From the NCBI RefSeq assembly GCF_030388325.1, contig NZ_CP103794.1, positions 868,001-932,000 of the forward strand: a DNA stretch of 64,000 nucleotides, in the 5' to 3' direction. The notes below the pieces were generated by a model, which saw nothing but the letters and a program-made list of their open reading frames with translations, was not told the origin of the DNA and ran no database searches. Positions 8,222 to 17,884 of the stretch are shown here, in pieces (the first letter of the stretch is position 1; every line of letters begins with the position of its first letter). This DNA is from Flavobacterium johnsoniae (lineage in GTDB: Bacteria > Bacteroidota > Bacteroidia > Flavobacteriales > Flavobacteriaceae). A program made the position numbers and the translations under genes.

Positions 8222-8494
8222 TTAGAACCAGCCTTTATAACCAACTTGATAAGTCTGATAAAACTCTTCGTCAGTTTTTAAGAGATACAGAATGCCTTCA
8301 ATAATTCCTATTACGCCGCCAATTCCGCAAAATCCTAAAACTAGCTGAATTAAACCTTCTTTGGTATATCCCAGATAGAATTTATGAATTCCCAAAGAAC
8401 CTAAGACAATCGCTAAAATTCCTGCTATTACTTTTTTATTTTCTTGCTGGTCATATCGAGGATTATTCCAGTCTTCTCTTCTTGTATTCTCCAT
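8222..8494 (-). CDS. TM2 domain membrane protein
   Basis: 90 residues. After a short hydrophilic head (about 1-20), the TM2 domain shows KVIAGILAIVLGSLGIHKFY, LGYTKEGLIQLVLGF and GIGGVIGIIEGILYL. These are two transmembrane helices joined by the conserved GxHKFYLG turn. It ends with the usual short FYQTYQ segment. Function unknown in bacteria. Complete length for the family, no partner gene apparent. Confidence 0.88.
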   Translation of the reverse strand: MENTRREDWNNPRYDQQENKKVIAGILAIVLGSLGIHKFYLGYTKEGLIQLVLGFCGIGGVIGIIEGILYLLKTDEEFYQTYQVGYKGWF

Positions 8495-8650
8495 TTTTAT
8501 TCCCTTTATCGTTAATAATATAGTTTTACAAATCAGAACTTAAAACACTTATAATATTTTAATTGCCTAAACAATATTATTAAAAATTAACAAATAAAGC
8601 TAATTTAACGCTATAGATTCGTAAGAAAATAATCAAAAAATAATTGCAGA

Positions 8651-9601
8651 TTATTCGATCTTGTAAATTGCTTTTATTTTATCGACAATGACTTGCGCCA
8701 ATCTTTCATGGCTTTCAAAAGTCCACCCAGCAATGTGTGGCGTTAGCAAAACATTTTTAGATTCTAGTAAATATTGAAATGCTTCTGGCGTATTTTTGTC
8801 TTGAAAAAGGGTTTCAAAAGAAAGTTTCTCATACTCCAAAACATCCAAACCTGCACCAAGCACTTTTTTCTCTTTCATAGCTTCAACCAAATCTGCTGTA
8901 ACTATGTTTTTACCTCGCGAAGTATTGATGATCCAAAACGGTTTTTTAAACGCATTTATAAAGCTTTTGTTAACCATTTTATCCGTTTCTGGTGTCCAAG
9001 GAAGGTGAAGACTTAAAACATCTGTTTTTTCGCGTAATTCTTCTAACGAAACTTGTTTGGCGTTTTCGTCTCCAACATTATCCAAAATATCATAGCAAAG
9101 AACTTCTGTATCAAAACCTCTCAGTTTTTTAGCAAAAGCTTTTCCCATATTTCCATAACCGATAATTCCGACTGTTTTTAAATCTAATTCATGGCCGCGA
9201 TTGCTTTCTCGATTCCATTGACCTGATTTTACTTCAGCATCAGCTTGGTTTAGATTATTAAACAAAGACAAAATTACGCCAAGCGAATGTTCTGCAACAG
9301 CGTTGCGATTACCTTCTGGAGCAGCAATTAGATGAATTCCTTTCGAAGAAGCACACTCACAATCAATACTTTCCAAACCTGCGCCAACTCTCGCAATAAA
9401 TTGCAACTTTGTTGCTTTATCTAAAAAAGTCTTATCGATCTTGAAACGGCTGCGAATTACGATTCCGTTATAATCTTGAATTTTTCCCTCAATTTCTTCT
9501 TTAGAAGATTTAAAATCGGCGTGATTTTCGAAACCAGCTTCTTCCAATTGATTCCATAAAATAGGATTATTGCTGTCGATATGAAGAATTTTTATGCTCA
9601 T
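8651..9601 (-). CDS. D-isomer 2-hydroxyacid dehydrogenase (SerA-like, no regulatory domain)
   Basis: 316 residues. The Rossmann motif IGYGNMGKAFAKKLRGF lies near 147-163, the substrate/NAD Arg is in INTSRGKNI, and the catalytic His is in LLTPHIAGWT near the end. It lacks the ACT domain of full D-3-phosphoglycerate dehydrogenase. It oxidises or reduces a D-2-hydroxyacid with NAD(H); a role in serine synthesis is possible, since many Bacteroidota have such short forms, but there is no serC neighbour here to support it. Divergent from nhaA. Confidence 0.82.
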   Translation of the reverse strand: MSIKILHIDSNNPILWNQLEEAGFENHADFKSSKEEIEGKIQDYNGIVIRSRFKIDKTFLDKATKLQFIARVGAGLESIDCECASSKGIHLIAAPEGNRNAVAEHSLGVILSLFNNLNQADAEVKSGQWNRESNRGHELDLKTVGIIGYGNMGKAFAKKLRGFDTEVLCYDILDNVGDENAKQVSLEELREKTDVLSLHLPWTPETDKMVNKSFINAFKKPFWIINTSRGKNIVTADLVEAMKEKKVLGAGLDVLEYEKLSFETLFQDKNTPEAFQYLLESKNVLLTPHIAGWTFESHERLAQVIVDKIKAIYKIE

Positions 9602-9693
9602 TATTTTTCAATTTTTTACAAACACAAAAATACGTTTAATTTAATCTCGCAAAGTCGCAAAGAGGCAAAGTTTTTATTGGTCGGATTTTTTTT

Positions 9694-9701
9694 TAACTTT
9701 G
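9694..9701 (+). promoter_or_regulatory. -7 box (TAnnTTTG) of nhaA
   Basis: TAACTTTG, 52 bases before the nhaA start. A short CGCAAAGTCGCAAAG repeat lies just upstream (about 9646-9670). Confidence 0.5.
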
Positions 9702-9753
9702 AAAGTATTCGGATTAAATAAATCCATTCTCTAAATCTTCAGAATTTTTTCAA

Positions 9754-10911
9754 ATGAAATTAACCAAGACCTTTAAAGCCTTTTTTGAAAACGAAAAATC
9801 GGGAGGAATTATCTTGCTTGCCGTAACACTTCTATCGCTTTTCCTTGCCAATTCTTCTTTTCAGGTTCCATATGTGGCATTTTGGGAAAAAGAAATTGCA
9901 GGGCACACAATAACAGATTGGATTAACGACGGATTAATGACGATTTTTTTCCTTCTAATCGGATTAGAATTGGAACGCGAAATTTATCACGGAGAATTAT
10001 CTAATTTCAAAAATGCATCATTGCCTATAATGGCGGCTTTTGGCGGAATGCTGGTTCCTGCGGCAATCTTTTTGGTTTTAAATTATGGAACTACAACTCA
10101 AAACGGAGCGGGAATTCCGATGGCGACAGATATTGCTTTTGCAATCGGTATTTTATCACTTTTAGGAAATCGAGTTCCTGCTTCTCTAAAAGTATTTTTA
10201 ACCGCTTTGGCAGTTATTGACGATTTAGGCGCTATTATTGTAATTGCCGTTTTTTATACAACTTCTATTTCGTTTCTTAATCTCGGAATTGCGCTTGGAA
10301 TCTGGATTATTCTATTTGTTTTAAATCGAATGAAAATTCACAATCTCATTCCGTATCTGATTGGCGGCGTTATTATGTGGTATTTTATGCTTAATTCTGG
10401 CGTTCACGCCACAATAACTGGTGTAATTCTGGCTTTTGTTATTCCGTTTGGAGACGGCGGCGAAAAAACTTCATCATATAGATTACAGCACTTTTTACAT
10501 CAGCCCGTTGCTTTTTTCATTTTACCGTTGTTTGCAATTGCAAATACAGCACTTACAATCGAATCTAATTGGCACGAAGGTTTAAATCATTCTAATACTT
10601 ACGGAATTATCCTCGGACTTGTCGTTGGAAAACCGCTTGGAATACTCCTTTTCTCTTCTGTCGGTGTAACTTCTGGCTTATGCATTTTACCCAAAAACTT
10701 AAAATGGGCTCATATTTTAGGCGCAGGAATGTTGGGTGGAATCGGTTTTACAATGTCGATTTTCATAACCGTTTTAGCTTTCAAAAATCCAGAAATCATT
10801 GTTTTTTCGAAAATTGCTATTCTTATTGCTTCTTTCTTGGCCGGACTTTTTGGGTTTATTTTTCTTAAATATGTTTTGAACAAAAAGCACAACGATTTAC
10901 TTGAAATATGA
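9754..10911 (+). CDS. nhaA: Na+/H+ antiporter NhaA
   Basis: 385 residues, about 12 hydrophobic segments. Family landmarks: FFLLIGLELEREIYHGELS (65-83), ATDIAFAIG with Asp126, and VIDDLGAII with the paired Asp156-Asp157 that carry the ions. The discontinuous helix GGIGFTMSIF is near the C terminus. It exchanges cytoplasmic Na+ (or Li+) for two protons and controls pH and sodium. Its last four bases overlap the start of the following lipoprotein gene (ATGA), so the two are translated together. Confidence 0.95.
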   Translation: MKLTKTFKAFFENEKSGGIILLAVTLLSLFLANSSFQVPYVAFWEKEIAGHTITDWINDGLMTIFFLLIGLELEREIYHGELSNFKNASLPIMAAFGGMLVPAAIFLVLNYGTTTQNGAGIPMATDIAFAIGILSLLGNRVPASLKVFLTALAVIDDLGAIIVIAVFYTTSISFLNLGIALGIWIILFVLNRMKIHNLIPYLIGGVIMWYFMLNSGVHATITGVILAFVIPFGDGGEKTSSYRLQHFLHQPVAFFILPLFAIANTALTIESNWHEGLNHSNTYGIILGLVVGKPLGILLFSSVGVTSGLCILPKNLKWAHILGAGMLGGIGFTMSIFITVLAFKNPEIIVFSKIAILIASFLAGLFGFIFLKYVLNKKHNDLLEI

Positions 10912-11402
10912 AAAAAACACTAATATTTCTATCTTTCTTTTATCTGATTTTAACCGCGTGTAATCAAAAAGCAGAAACAATTTCCGTCGCTGAAAATTCA
11001 AAAAATGAAATTATTACTTTGGAAAAAAATTCAAAAGATGAAATTGAAGGAACTTATAAAACTGAAGGCTGCGATCTGTCTGTAATTATTTCAAAAATTA
11101 AAGATGATTATCAATATACTTTTAAAACCAATCTCCGCACTTTAAAAGGAAAAGCGACATATTCTAAAAATAGTTCGGGTGAAAAGTATATTACTTTAGA
11201 AGGAATTCAATGGGATGAATATGAAGGAGATATTAGTAATGAAAATGATTCTATTCCTGAAAAAGAATTAGAAATCCCAATTGGAATTGATGCATTATAC
11301 GTAAAAGATACTTTGACGATTCAGAATTATGGCAATTCAATGAATTCATATACAAAGATTTCGGAATGTGGATTGAAGTATATTCAGCTGATTAGAAAGT
11401 AA
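10908..11402 (+). CDS. Lipoprotein of unknown function downstream of nhaA
   Basis: 164 residues. The signal peptide ends in a lipobox (ILTAC, Cys about 18). After an acidic linker of repeated SKN/SKDE words, the body is beta-rich (EGTYKTEGCDLSVIISKIKDDYQYTFKT). No family recognised. It overlaps nhaA by four bases, so the two proteins are made together; whether they work together is unknown. Followed directly by a palindromic element. Confidence 0.75.
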   Translation: MKKTLIFLSFFYLILTACNQKAETISVAENSKNEIITLEKNSKDEIEGTYKTEGCDLSVIISKIKDDYQYTFKTNLRTLKGKATYSKNSSGEKYITLEGIQWDEYEGDISNENDSIPEKELEIPIGIDALYVKDTLTIQNYGNSMNSYTKISECGLKYIQLIRK

Positions 11403-11415
11403 TTTCACATATTAT

Positions 11416-11519
11416 TTGTCATTCCGAGGGACGAGGAATCTTCGTTAGAAACTCGACAAAGATCGGCGATTGACTTTACGGAGCTACTCGCGAAGATTCC
11501 TCGTTCCTCGGAATGACAA
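11416..11519. repeat. Palindromic element, copy 1 (TTGTCATTCCGAGG arms)
   Basis: Arms 11416-11444 and 11491-11519 (29 bases, one mismatch) enclose a 46-base core with GAAACTCGACAAAGATCGGC and ACGGAGCTACT. The element at 25013-25116 has the same arm design and the same core words. A small dispersed element, MITE-like in build. Confidence 0.85.
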
Positions 11520-11548
11520 ACTTAATGTGCAAATTCAATTAAAATAAA

Positions 11549-11586
11549 AAATTCCAAACCTCAACAAAAATTGAAATTTGGAATTT
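11549..11586 (-). terminator. Terminator hairpin after proC
   Basis: AAATTCCAAA (11549-11558) pairs with TTTGGAATTT (11577-11586). It lies 24 bases past the proC stop. Confidence 0.6.
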
Positions 11587-11609
11587 ATATATAATATTAA
11601 AAACTATTC

Positions 11610-12386
11610 TTAACCTTTGATTTGCTTCAAAGAAGTCTTAATTCCTTTAATTAAAGAAGAACTAAAACCATTGTGCTCCATTTCATTTAAACCGACAATT
11701 GTACAGCCTTGTGGCGTTGTTACACGATCAATTAATTGTTCTGGATGCACACGCTCTTCTAAAAGCATTTTAGCAGCTCCTTTTACAGTTTGAGCCGCAA
11801 TTGCAAGTGCAGTATTAGAATCGAAACCAATTTCGATTCCTGCTTGCATAGACGCGCGAATATAACGCAACGCATACGCTGTTCCGCACGCTCCTAAAAC
11901 AGTTGCTGCATCCATTAATTTTTCGTCGATTACAGGAGCTGTTCCTAAATCTTGGAATAAGTCAACAATTGGTGATGCGTTTTCTTTGTATTTTTCAGGG
12001 AAAGAAATACAAGTCGCCGATTCTCCAAACTGCGCCGCAATATTTGGCATAATGCGAACAACTGGATATTCAAAATTTGTTTTGGTTTGAAGCACCTCCA
12101 AAGACAATCCGCTTACAGCTGAAGCAATTGTTTTGTTTTGAATAACTGGCAGGATCTCAGCCAAAACCGTATCAACCTGATATGGTTTTATGGTTAAAAT
12201 TACAACATCAGCTTCTTGAATATTGTGTTTATTATCGTTAGAAACAGTGATTCCATATTCCGTTAAATATTGAATACTTCCTGTATTTCTTCTTGTGACA
12301 GTAACTTGGTTGTTTTTCGAGAATTTAGCAATTCCCAAGGCAATAGAAACCCCAAGGTTTCCTCCTCCAATAATGTGTACTTTCAT
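11610..12386 (-). CDS. proC: Pyrroline-5-carboxylate reductase
   Basis: 258 residues. N-terminal Rossmann fold HIIGGGNLGVSIALGIAK, then TIKPYQVDTVLAEI, the middle RIMPNIAAQFGES, and the C-terminal dimerisation helices with ALAIAAQTVKGAAKMLLE and TTPQGCTIVGLNEME. It reduces pyrroline-5-carboxylate to proline with NAD(P)H, the last step of proline synthesis. The length is typical. No other proline genes adjoin. Confidence 0.93.
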   Translation of the reverse strand: MKVHIIGGGNLGVSIALGIAKFSKNNQVTVTRRNTGSIQYLTEYGITVSNDNKHNIQEADVVILTIKPYQVDTVLAEILPVIQNKTIASAVSGLSLEVLQTKTNFEYPVVRIMPNIAAQFGESATCISFPEKYKENASPIVDLFQDLGTAPVIDEKLMDAATVLGACGTAYALRYIRASMQAGIEIGFDSNTALAIAAQTVKGAAKMLLEERVHPEQLIDRVTTPQGCTIVGLNEMEHNGFSSSLIKGIKTSLKQIKG

Positions 12387-12497
12387 TTTGGTTTGGCTTT
12401 AATTTATTTCTGGTTGGTAAACAGCATTTTTCGCCTGCAAATTACGCAGATTTTAGAGATTTTTAATCACTCCAAAAGGCTAATTTGTGGCAAAAAT

Positions 12498-13847
12498 CTA
12501 GAATCCGAGAATCAAATTTGCTACTCCGAAGTATAACATGATTCCGAATACGTCATTGGTTGTTGTAATAAACGGACCCGTTGCGATTGCAGGATCAATT
12601 TTATTTTTGTTAAGGAAAAGCGGCACCAACGTTCCTAAAGTTGCAGCAAAAAGAATCACAACAATCATCGAAATTGAAATAGCAAATCCGACTAAATACT
12701 GTTGGTACATTATTGAATGATAGCACAATAAAAGCAATGAAATGATACTTCCCGAAATCATAGAAACGGTAATCTCTTTTGTAAAATATCCACGACTAAA
12801 GTCTTTTAGCGTTCCGTTTGCTAAACCTTGCACAACAATTGCCGAAGCCTGAACACCGATATTTCCTGCTGTAGCAGAAAGTAAAGGCACAAAAATGATT
12901 AAAGTAGAATATTTTTGAAACGTCGCTTCGTTACCTTTTAAAACAAAAGATGCAACAATTTCGATTACCATTCCGATTAAAAGCCAAGGCAAGCGTGCTT
13001 TTGTTAGTTCGTAAACGCTGTCATTTGATTCTACGTCTTGCGTAATACCTGCCGCTAACTGGTAATCTTTGTCTGCTTCTTCTTTAATTACGTCTACGAT
13101 GTCGTCAATTGTAATTCTTCCAACCAAACGACCTAATTCGTCAACAACTGGAATTGCCTCTAAGTCATACTTTTGCATGATACGAGCAACTTCAACATCT
13201 TCCGTATCAACATTTACAAAATTTAATTTTCGGATATAAACTTCCCCAATTTGAGTTTTGGTTGAAGAAGTCAGTAAATCTTTAAGAGAAAGTCTTCCTT
13301 TTAAGCGATTTTCATCATCAACCACGTAAATAGAATGTACTCTAGAAACGTTTTCTGCCTGAATTCTCATTTCTTTAACGCAGGTCAAAACATTCCAGTT
13401 TTCATTCACTTTTACAAGTTCTTTTCCCATCAAACCACCAGCCGTATTTTCGTCGTAACGCAAAAGATCAACAATGTCTTTGGCGTGTTCAACGTCTAAT
13501 ATTTCTGAGATTACTTCCGCTTTTATTTCTTGCGAAAGTTCAGCGATAATGTCGGCAGCATCGTTAGTTTCAAGCTCATCAAGCTCTTCTGCAATTTCTT
13601 TTGGCGAAAGTCGGCTTAAGATATTTTCACGCAGATCTTCTTCTAATTCCAGAAGAATTTCGGCTGTTTTATCACTATCTAAAACCTTAAAGATATAAGT
13701 TGCCTCGTCAAAATCTAATTCGTCTAAGATTTCGGCAATATCGGCATGGTGCAGATCATTAAGTAAAACTTCAAGTTCGTTGTCGTTTTTCTTATTGATT
13801 AGATCTTCTAACTGATGTATAAATTCTTTACTAACTTTGAACTCCAT
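12498..13847 (-). CDS. mgtE: Magnesium transporter MgtE
   Basis: 449 residues. Acidic helical N domain (about 1-130; repeated [10 protein letters not shown] and DAADIIAEL units), paired CBS domains (about 135-255; [16 protein letters not shown] and [21 protein letters not shown]), and five membrane helices (about 285-449) with [16 protein letters not shown] and [15 protein letters not shown], which form the Mg2+ path. The cytosolic part senses Mg2+ and closes the channel. Its start lies 17 bases inside the end of rsmA, so the two are one operon. Confidence 0.94.
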   Translation of the reverse strand: MEFKVSKEFIHQLEDLINKKNDNELEVLLNDLHHADIAEILDELDFDEATYIFKVLDSDKTAEILLELEEDLRENILSRLSPKEIAEELDELETNDAADIIAELSQEIKAEVISEILDVEHAKDIVDLLRYDENTAGGLMGKELVKVNENWNVLTCVKEMRIQAENVSRVHSIYVVDDENRLKGRLSLKDLLTSSTKTQIGEVYIRKLNFVNVDTEDVEVARIMQKYDLEAIPVVDELGRLVGRITIDDIVDVIKEEADKDYQLAAGITQDVESNDSVYELTKARLPWLLIGMVIEIVASFVLKGNEATFQKYSTLIIFVPLLSATAGNIGVQASAIVVQGLANGTLKDFSRGYFTKEITVSMISGSIISLLLLCYHSIMYQQYLVGFAISISMIVVILFAATLGTLVPLFLNKNKIDPAIATGPFITTTNDVFGIMLYFGVANLILGF

Positions 13848-14616
13848 CGGCTTCTATTTTTTGAGTTAGTTCAATAAATTCATCGACACTTAACTGCTCG
13901 GGACGTTTATCAAAGATAGTGTCTTCTCGCAAATTGTCTGATAAATTTAATGTTTTCAAACTGTTACGTAATGTTTTTCGTCTTTGCTGAAAAGCCGTTT
14001 TTACAACCGTAAAAAATAACTTTTCACCACAAGGAAGACTATAATCTTCCTTTCGGGTCATTTTCATCACACCCGATTTCACCTTGGGCGGAGGAATAAA
14101 AACATTTTCGTCTACAGTAAACAAATACTCAGTATCATAGAAAGCCTGTGCTAGGACAGACAAAATTCCGTATGTTTTTGATCCTTTTTTCTCGCAGATT
14201 CGTTCTGCAACTTCCTTTTGAAACATTCCAGAAAATTCCGGAATCTGATCTCTAAATTCTAATGTTCTAAAAACAATTTGAGAAGAGATATTATAAGGAA
14301 AGTTACCAATAATAGCGAACTGCTTATTTTCGTAAACTTGATTTATATTGTATTTCAGGAAGTCTTCTGAAATAATTTTGTCTTTTAATTTTGGATAATT
14401 GGCATCCAAATACGCAACAGACTCTGTATCAATCTCGATTACTCGAGTAATAATGGGTTTATCAAGTAAATATTTAGTAAGCACACCCATTCCTGGCCCT
14501 ATTTCTAAAACCTCATCGTACCCTTTTAGACTTAAAGTATCAGCAATTGCTTTTGCAATGCTTTCGTCTTTAAGAAAGTGCTGTCCTAAATGTTTTTTGG
14601 CTTTTACTTTTTCCAT
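13831..14616 (-). CDS. rsmA: 16S rRNA (adenine-1518/1519-N6) dimethyltransferase
   Basis: 261 residues. [20 protein letters not shown], the SAM motif [16 protein letters not shown], and the catalytic [13 protein letters not shown] (NxPY type) identify KsgA/RsmA. It dimethylates two adenines in helix 45 of 16S rRNA late in small-subunit assembly. Overlapping mgtE by 17 bases, it leads a two-gene operon. Loss of this enzyme gives kasugamycin resistance in other bacteria. Confidence 0.95.
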   Translation of the reverse strand: MEKVKAKKHLGQHFLKDESIAKAIADTLSLKGYDEVLEIGPGMGVLTKYLLDKPIITRVIEIDTESVAYLDANYPKLKDKIISEDFLKYNINQVYENKQFAIIGNFPYNISSQIVFRTLEFRDQIPEFSGMFQKEVAERICEKKGSKTYGILSVLAQAFYDTEYLFTVDENVFIPPPKVKSGVMKMTRKEDYSLPCGEKLFFTVVKTAFQQRRKTLRNSLKTLNLSDNLREDTIFDKRPEQLSVDEFIELTQKIEADGVQS

Positions 14617-14642
14617 TTCATTTCTTGTTTGCCACGAGGCTG

Positions 14643-14650
14643 CAAAAGTA
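14643..14650 (-). promoter_or_regulatory. -7 box (TAnnTTTG) of rsmA-mgtE
   Basis: Minus strand TACTTTTG, with its last base 27 bases before the rsmA start. Confidence 0.55.
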
Positions 14651-14779
14651 TTCTTTTTGCATTAAAGGCACTAAGCTTCTTTAACTTTTTTTGCCACAAA
14701 GTCACAAAGACACAAAGTTTTATTTTTTTTCTCTCAGTTATGAAACTGAAAACTGTGACTGCGACTGAAAACTAAAAAA

Positions 14780-15091
14780 TCAATGCTCAGAAATAACTTC
14801 TAACTCTGTTCTAAAAGAAAGCATTTTATCTGCAAATAAACCTAAAGCTTCTCTGTGAAATTCTGGTTCATCTTCGATATAAAATTTATCCAAAGTTTCT
14901 TTGCTATCTGTCACATATTGTGTTGAATAAGTGATTCCTCCCATTTCTTCTTCAACCAAAACTTTTACGATTCTTGCAGAAGAAAACTTCTGAGTTGCTA
15001 AAATTTCTGGTATGTGTTTTTCCTGCATCCATTTTAACCATTGGTCGTGAACGCTTTCGTGTATGTTTGTGGTAACGTTGTAAATGATCAT
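14780..15091 (-). CDS. DUF4286 family protein
   Basis: 103 residues, a single small alpha/beta domain of the dimeric ferredoxin-like type, beginning MIIYNVTTNIHESVHDQWLKWM with EKHIPEIL, ITYSTQYV and a C-terminal FADKMLSFRTELEV. This matches DUF4286, a Bacteroidota family of unknown function that often sits near rsmA and TPR genes, as here. Between it and rsmA there are CACAAAG and GACTGAAAACT repeat words (14690-14776) but no gene. Confidence 0.8.
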   Translation of the reverse strand: MIIYNVTTNIHESVHDQWLKWMQEKHIPEILATQKFSSARIVKVLVEEEMGGITYSTQYVTDSKETLDKFYIEDEPEFHREALGLFADKMLSFRTELEVISEH

Positions 15092-15108
15092 TTCTTTTGA
15101 TTTTAGAT

Positions 15109-15160
15109 TTCAGACTTTAGATTTTAGATTCTTGTTGAAATCTAAAATCTAAAGTCTGAA
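15109..15160 (-). terminator. 22-bp perfect hairpin after the TPR gene
   Basis: Arms 15109-15130 and 15139-15160 are perfect inverse copies built from AGATTTTAGATT and AGTCTGAA words, with an eight-base loop. It lies just past the TPR stop and before the DUF4286 start. It has no strong T run, so it may be a repeat as much as a terminator. Confidence 0.6.
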
Positions 15161-15167
15161 GTCTGAA

Positions 15168-16949
15168 TTATAGATTCTTATCCCCTCTTAACTCGCGGTA
15201 TTTTTTTCTGGCATCTACAAAGTAAATGCTGTCTTGATGATTAAAAATTACCTTTTCATATAAAGACTTTGCCTTTTCTACATCTTTTAGTTCGTCGTTA
15301 TAGATTTCTGCTGAGAAAAACAGCGCTTCGTCTACATAAATTCCGTCGCCGTGATTATCAATAATCTGCTGATATTGGCTTAAAGCCGAAGCAAAATCTT
15401 TCTGACTTTCGTAAACTTTTCCTAAACGCAATAACGTTACCGCTTCTATTTCTTGACCTTTAAAGGTTTTTAAAATATTCTGAAACTGAGCAATAGCTTC
15501 TTGTTTTTTATTTTGATAAATCAAAAAATCGCCTTTTGCAAATTGTTTCAGCGCCACTTGAGTCGAATCTGCAGCTGTATTATCATTAATTAAAAGAAAA
15601 TATTCCAGTGCATCGTTGGCGATTAATTGCGTGTTGGCGGCTTTTAATTCTTTGAATTGTTTATTCGCCCATTCAAAATCGCCTTTGTAATAACTTGTTT
15701 TTGCTGCTTTCAAACTCGCTTCGTGCGCCATTACATCATTCTTTAAATCCAATTGAATTTGCGAATAATAAATCAACGCTTGATTGTATTTTTCTTCTAA
15801 AAGCAAAATATCAGCCAATTCCATTTTAGCGTCGGCTTTTTGATATTCGTTTAAATTTAATTCTAAAGCTTTTTTGACAACTGCTTTTCCTTCTTCTGTC
15901 TTTTTCAAATTAAAAGCCAAAAAATGGGCTTGAATAAGTTGCAAAGATAAGGTAAAAGGACTTATTTCATAAGTAGTAAGCAATTGCTTTAATTCTTGAT
16001 CAATCGCAGGATATTCTTTTTCATCTGCTTTTTTGATTTTAATCTGCATCAAATTCGCATTCGATTGAATCAATAAATCTAAATCTTTTGTGTTTTGAAG
16101 AATGAAATTCAGAATTTCTGTAGCCGTTTCATCATCCTCTTCGTTCATTGCAAACTGACTCAGATTGACAATGCTTAACAACGATTCTGGTTCACGTTTG
16201 TAAATGGCTTTTTCTTGAATGAAGGCTTTTCCGAATTCTTTCTGCTGTACATAAAACCAGCTCAAATAATGATTCCAGAAAACGTCTTGATCTTTTTGCG
16301 TTTTAAGAATTAATGATTTTCGCATCGCATCTTTAAAAGCCGTGTTATCGGTTTCGCCATTCATGAATCGAGACAATTGTGTCTGAATCAAATTAGAATT
16401 TTGCGGATTTGCGAAAGATTCTGTCAGCAATAAATCGATCATCAAATCGGTTTTTCCTAGTTGACCGTAAAGCATACCGATTTGAAAATTGAAATTAAAA
16501 GTCGGCTGAATCTGCATTGCAGTCTGATAGGCTTTTAAAGCATATTCTAACAATACTTTTTTCTCGAAAGAATTGGCAATTCCGTAAACATCGTTTGGAC
16601 TTATTTTTATCTTTTCGATTGCCTGATCGTAATAGCTTTTGGCTTTCGAATCGTTTTTCTGCAATTGAAAATTATATCCTAATTCGACCAAAAAAACGCC
16701 TTGTTTGTAGCGATTCAGACGTTCTTGAATTGCTTTTTCAGCATTTGCAAACTGCTGTAATTGCTGATAACAATCGACTGTTCTTAAAAAATATTGTGTG
16801 TTGGAAGGTGCATTTTTTAAAAGCTCTTCATAACTGATTTTCGCTTTTTCAAAATCTCCTTTATCATAATAATATTGCGCCAACTGCTCGTTTTGCGCAA
16901 ATGCAAAACCAGAATATAATAAAACGATATATATTAATATGTTTCTCAT
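15168..16949 (-). CDS. Exported tetratricopeptide repeat protein
   Basis: 593 residues from the ATG at 16949, where a clear signal peptide begins (MRNILIYIVLLYSGFAFAQ). An upstream in-frame start at 17015 would be read from a CAGTC repeat and is rejected. The body is TPR-like helical pairs throughout, for example AQYYYDKGDFEKAKISYEEL and a run near the end with KVYESQKDFASALSQYQQI and AKSLYEKVIFNHQDS. A periplasmic scaffold or assembly helper is likely; the partner is not evident. The downstream neighbour is DUF4286. Confidence 0.85.
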   Translation of the reverse strand: MRNILIYIVLLYSGFAFAQNEQLAQYYYDKGDFEKAKISYEELLKNAPSNTQYFLRTVDCYQQLQQFANAEKAIQERLNRYKQGVFLVELGYNFQLQKNDSKAKSYYDQAIEKIKISPNDVYGIANSFEKKVLLEYALKAYQTAMQIQPTFNFNFQIGMLYGQLGKTDLMIDLLLTESFANPQNSNLIQTQLSRFMNGETDNTAFKDAMRKSLILKTQKDQDVFWNHYLSWFYVQQKEFGKAFIQEKAIYKREPESLLSIVNLSQFAMNEEDDETATEILNFILQNTKDLDLLIQSNANLMQIKIKKADEKEYPAIDQELKQLLTTYEISPFTLSLQLIQAHFLAFNLKKTEEGKAVVKKALELNLNEYQKADAKMELADILLLEEKYNQALIYYSQIQLDLKNDVMAHEASLKAAKTSYYKGDFEWANKQFKELKAANTQLIANDALEYFLLINDNTAADSTQVALKQFAKGDFLIYQNKKQEAIAQFQNILKTFKGQEIEAVTLLRLGKVYESQKDFASALSQYQQIIDNHGDGIYVDEALFFSAEIYNDELKDVEKAKSLYEKVIFNHQDSIYFVDARKKYRELRGDKNL

Positions 16950-16994
16950 ATTTTTAGTTTTCAGTCTCAGTCTCAGTTTTTCAGTCTTATTAGA

Positions 16995-17059
16995 ACTGTA
17001 AACTGTCACTGTCAACTGTGACTTTTTTTCAGTTACTGTAAACTGTCACTGTCAACTGT
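16995..17059. repeat. Two direct copies of a CTGT/CACTGTCAACTG repeat, one inside the lgt 3' end
   Basis: A 25-base unit is identical at 16995-17019 and 17035-17059, with a T-rich spacer. The second copy codes for the last residues of Lgt on the minus strand. CAGTC words continue upstream at 16957-16990. Confidence 0.85.
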
Positions 17060-17875
17060 AACGTTTTTACTTTTCCAAAAAATCAATCCTAAACCAATTA
17101 ATATAAACGGAATACTTAAAATCTGTCCCATATTAATCAGCATATCATTCTCGAAAGCTTCTTGATTTTCTTTAAAAAATTCGATTATAAAACGAGCTGC
17201 GAATAATAAAGTTAAGAAAGTTCCAAAGATTAAACCTTGTGCCTTTCTAATTTTTTCTGATTTGTACATATAAAACAGAATTCCGAAAATCAATAAATAA
17301 GCAAACGCTTCATATAATTGCGTCGGATGTCTAGGAATTAAATCATCTCTTTGAAAAACTACACCCCAATTTCCATTGGTTGGTTTTCCGTAGATTTCAG
17401 AATTCATAAAATTTCCCATTCTGATAAAAGCACCCGTTACAGGAACTGCAACCGACATTTTATCCAAAAGTCCTAAGAATTGTACTTTATATCTTCGGCA
17501 ATATAAAATCATCGCCGTGATTACTCCTATTGAACCTCCGTGACTTGCCAAACCTTGATAACCAACAAATTCGTAAGCGCCTTTGATTTTCTGAATCGGT
17601 AAAAGAATTTCTATCGGATGTTTAAAGAAATAATCGGGTTCGTAAAAGAAACAATGTCCAAGTCTGGCGCCTAAAACGGTTCCGACAATAACATAAATAA
17701 GTAGACTGTCGAGATTGTCTAACGAAAGATTTTCTTTTTTATAAATATTTCTAACAATATAAAAGCCTAAAAGAAGTCCACAGGCAAAAAGAGCTCCGTA
17801 ATATTTTAACGGAAAAGTATCTGTGATCCAGAAAATAACAGGATCTACGTTCCAATTTAATATTCCGTTTTTCAT
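17033..17875 (-). CDS. lgt: Prolipoprotein diacylglyceryl transferase
   Basis: 280 residues, seven membrane segments. Family landmarks: GARLGHCFFYEPDYF, YQGLASHGGSIGV with the conserved His, and the signature IRMGNFMNSEIYGKPT. It transfers diacylglycerol from phosphatidylglycerol to the lipobox Cys of prolipoproteins, so it serves the many lipoproteins in this window, GldH included. Odd feature: the last nine residues (VTVDSDSLQ) are encoded by an intergenic repeat that also occurs just downstream, so the native tail has probably been replaced. Confidence 0.95.
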   Translation of the reverse strand: MKNGILNWNVDPVIFWITDTFPLKYYGALFACGLLLGFYIVRNIYKKENLSLDNLDSLLIYVIVGTVLGARLGHCFFYEPDYFFKHPIEILLPIQKIKGAYEFVGYQGLASHGGSIGVITAMILYCRRYKVQFLGLLDKMSVAVPVTGAFIRMGNFMNSEIYGKPTNGNWGVVFQRDDLIPRHPTQLYEAFAYLLIFGILFYMYKSEKIRKAQGLIFGTFLTLLFAARFIIEFFKENQEAFENDMLINMGQILSIPFILIGLGLIFWKSKNVTVDSDSLQ

Positions 17876-17884
17876 TGGTGTGAG

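Noticed and set aside
16950..17015. 22-residue N-terminal extension of the exported TPR protein
   Set aside because: The extension is read from CAGTC/CTGTCACTG repeats and precedes a clear signal peptide that starts at 16949.
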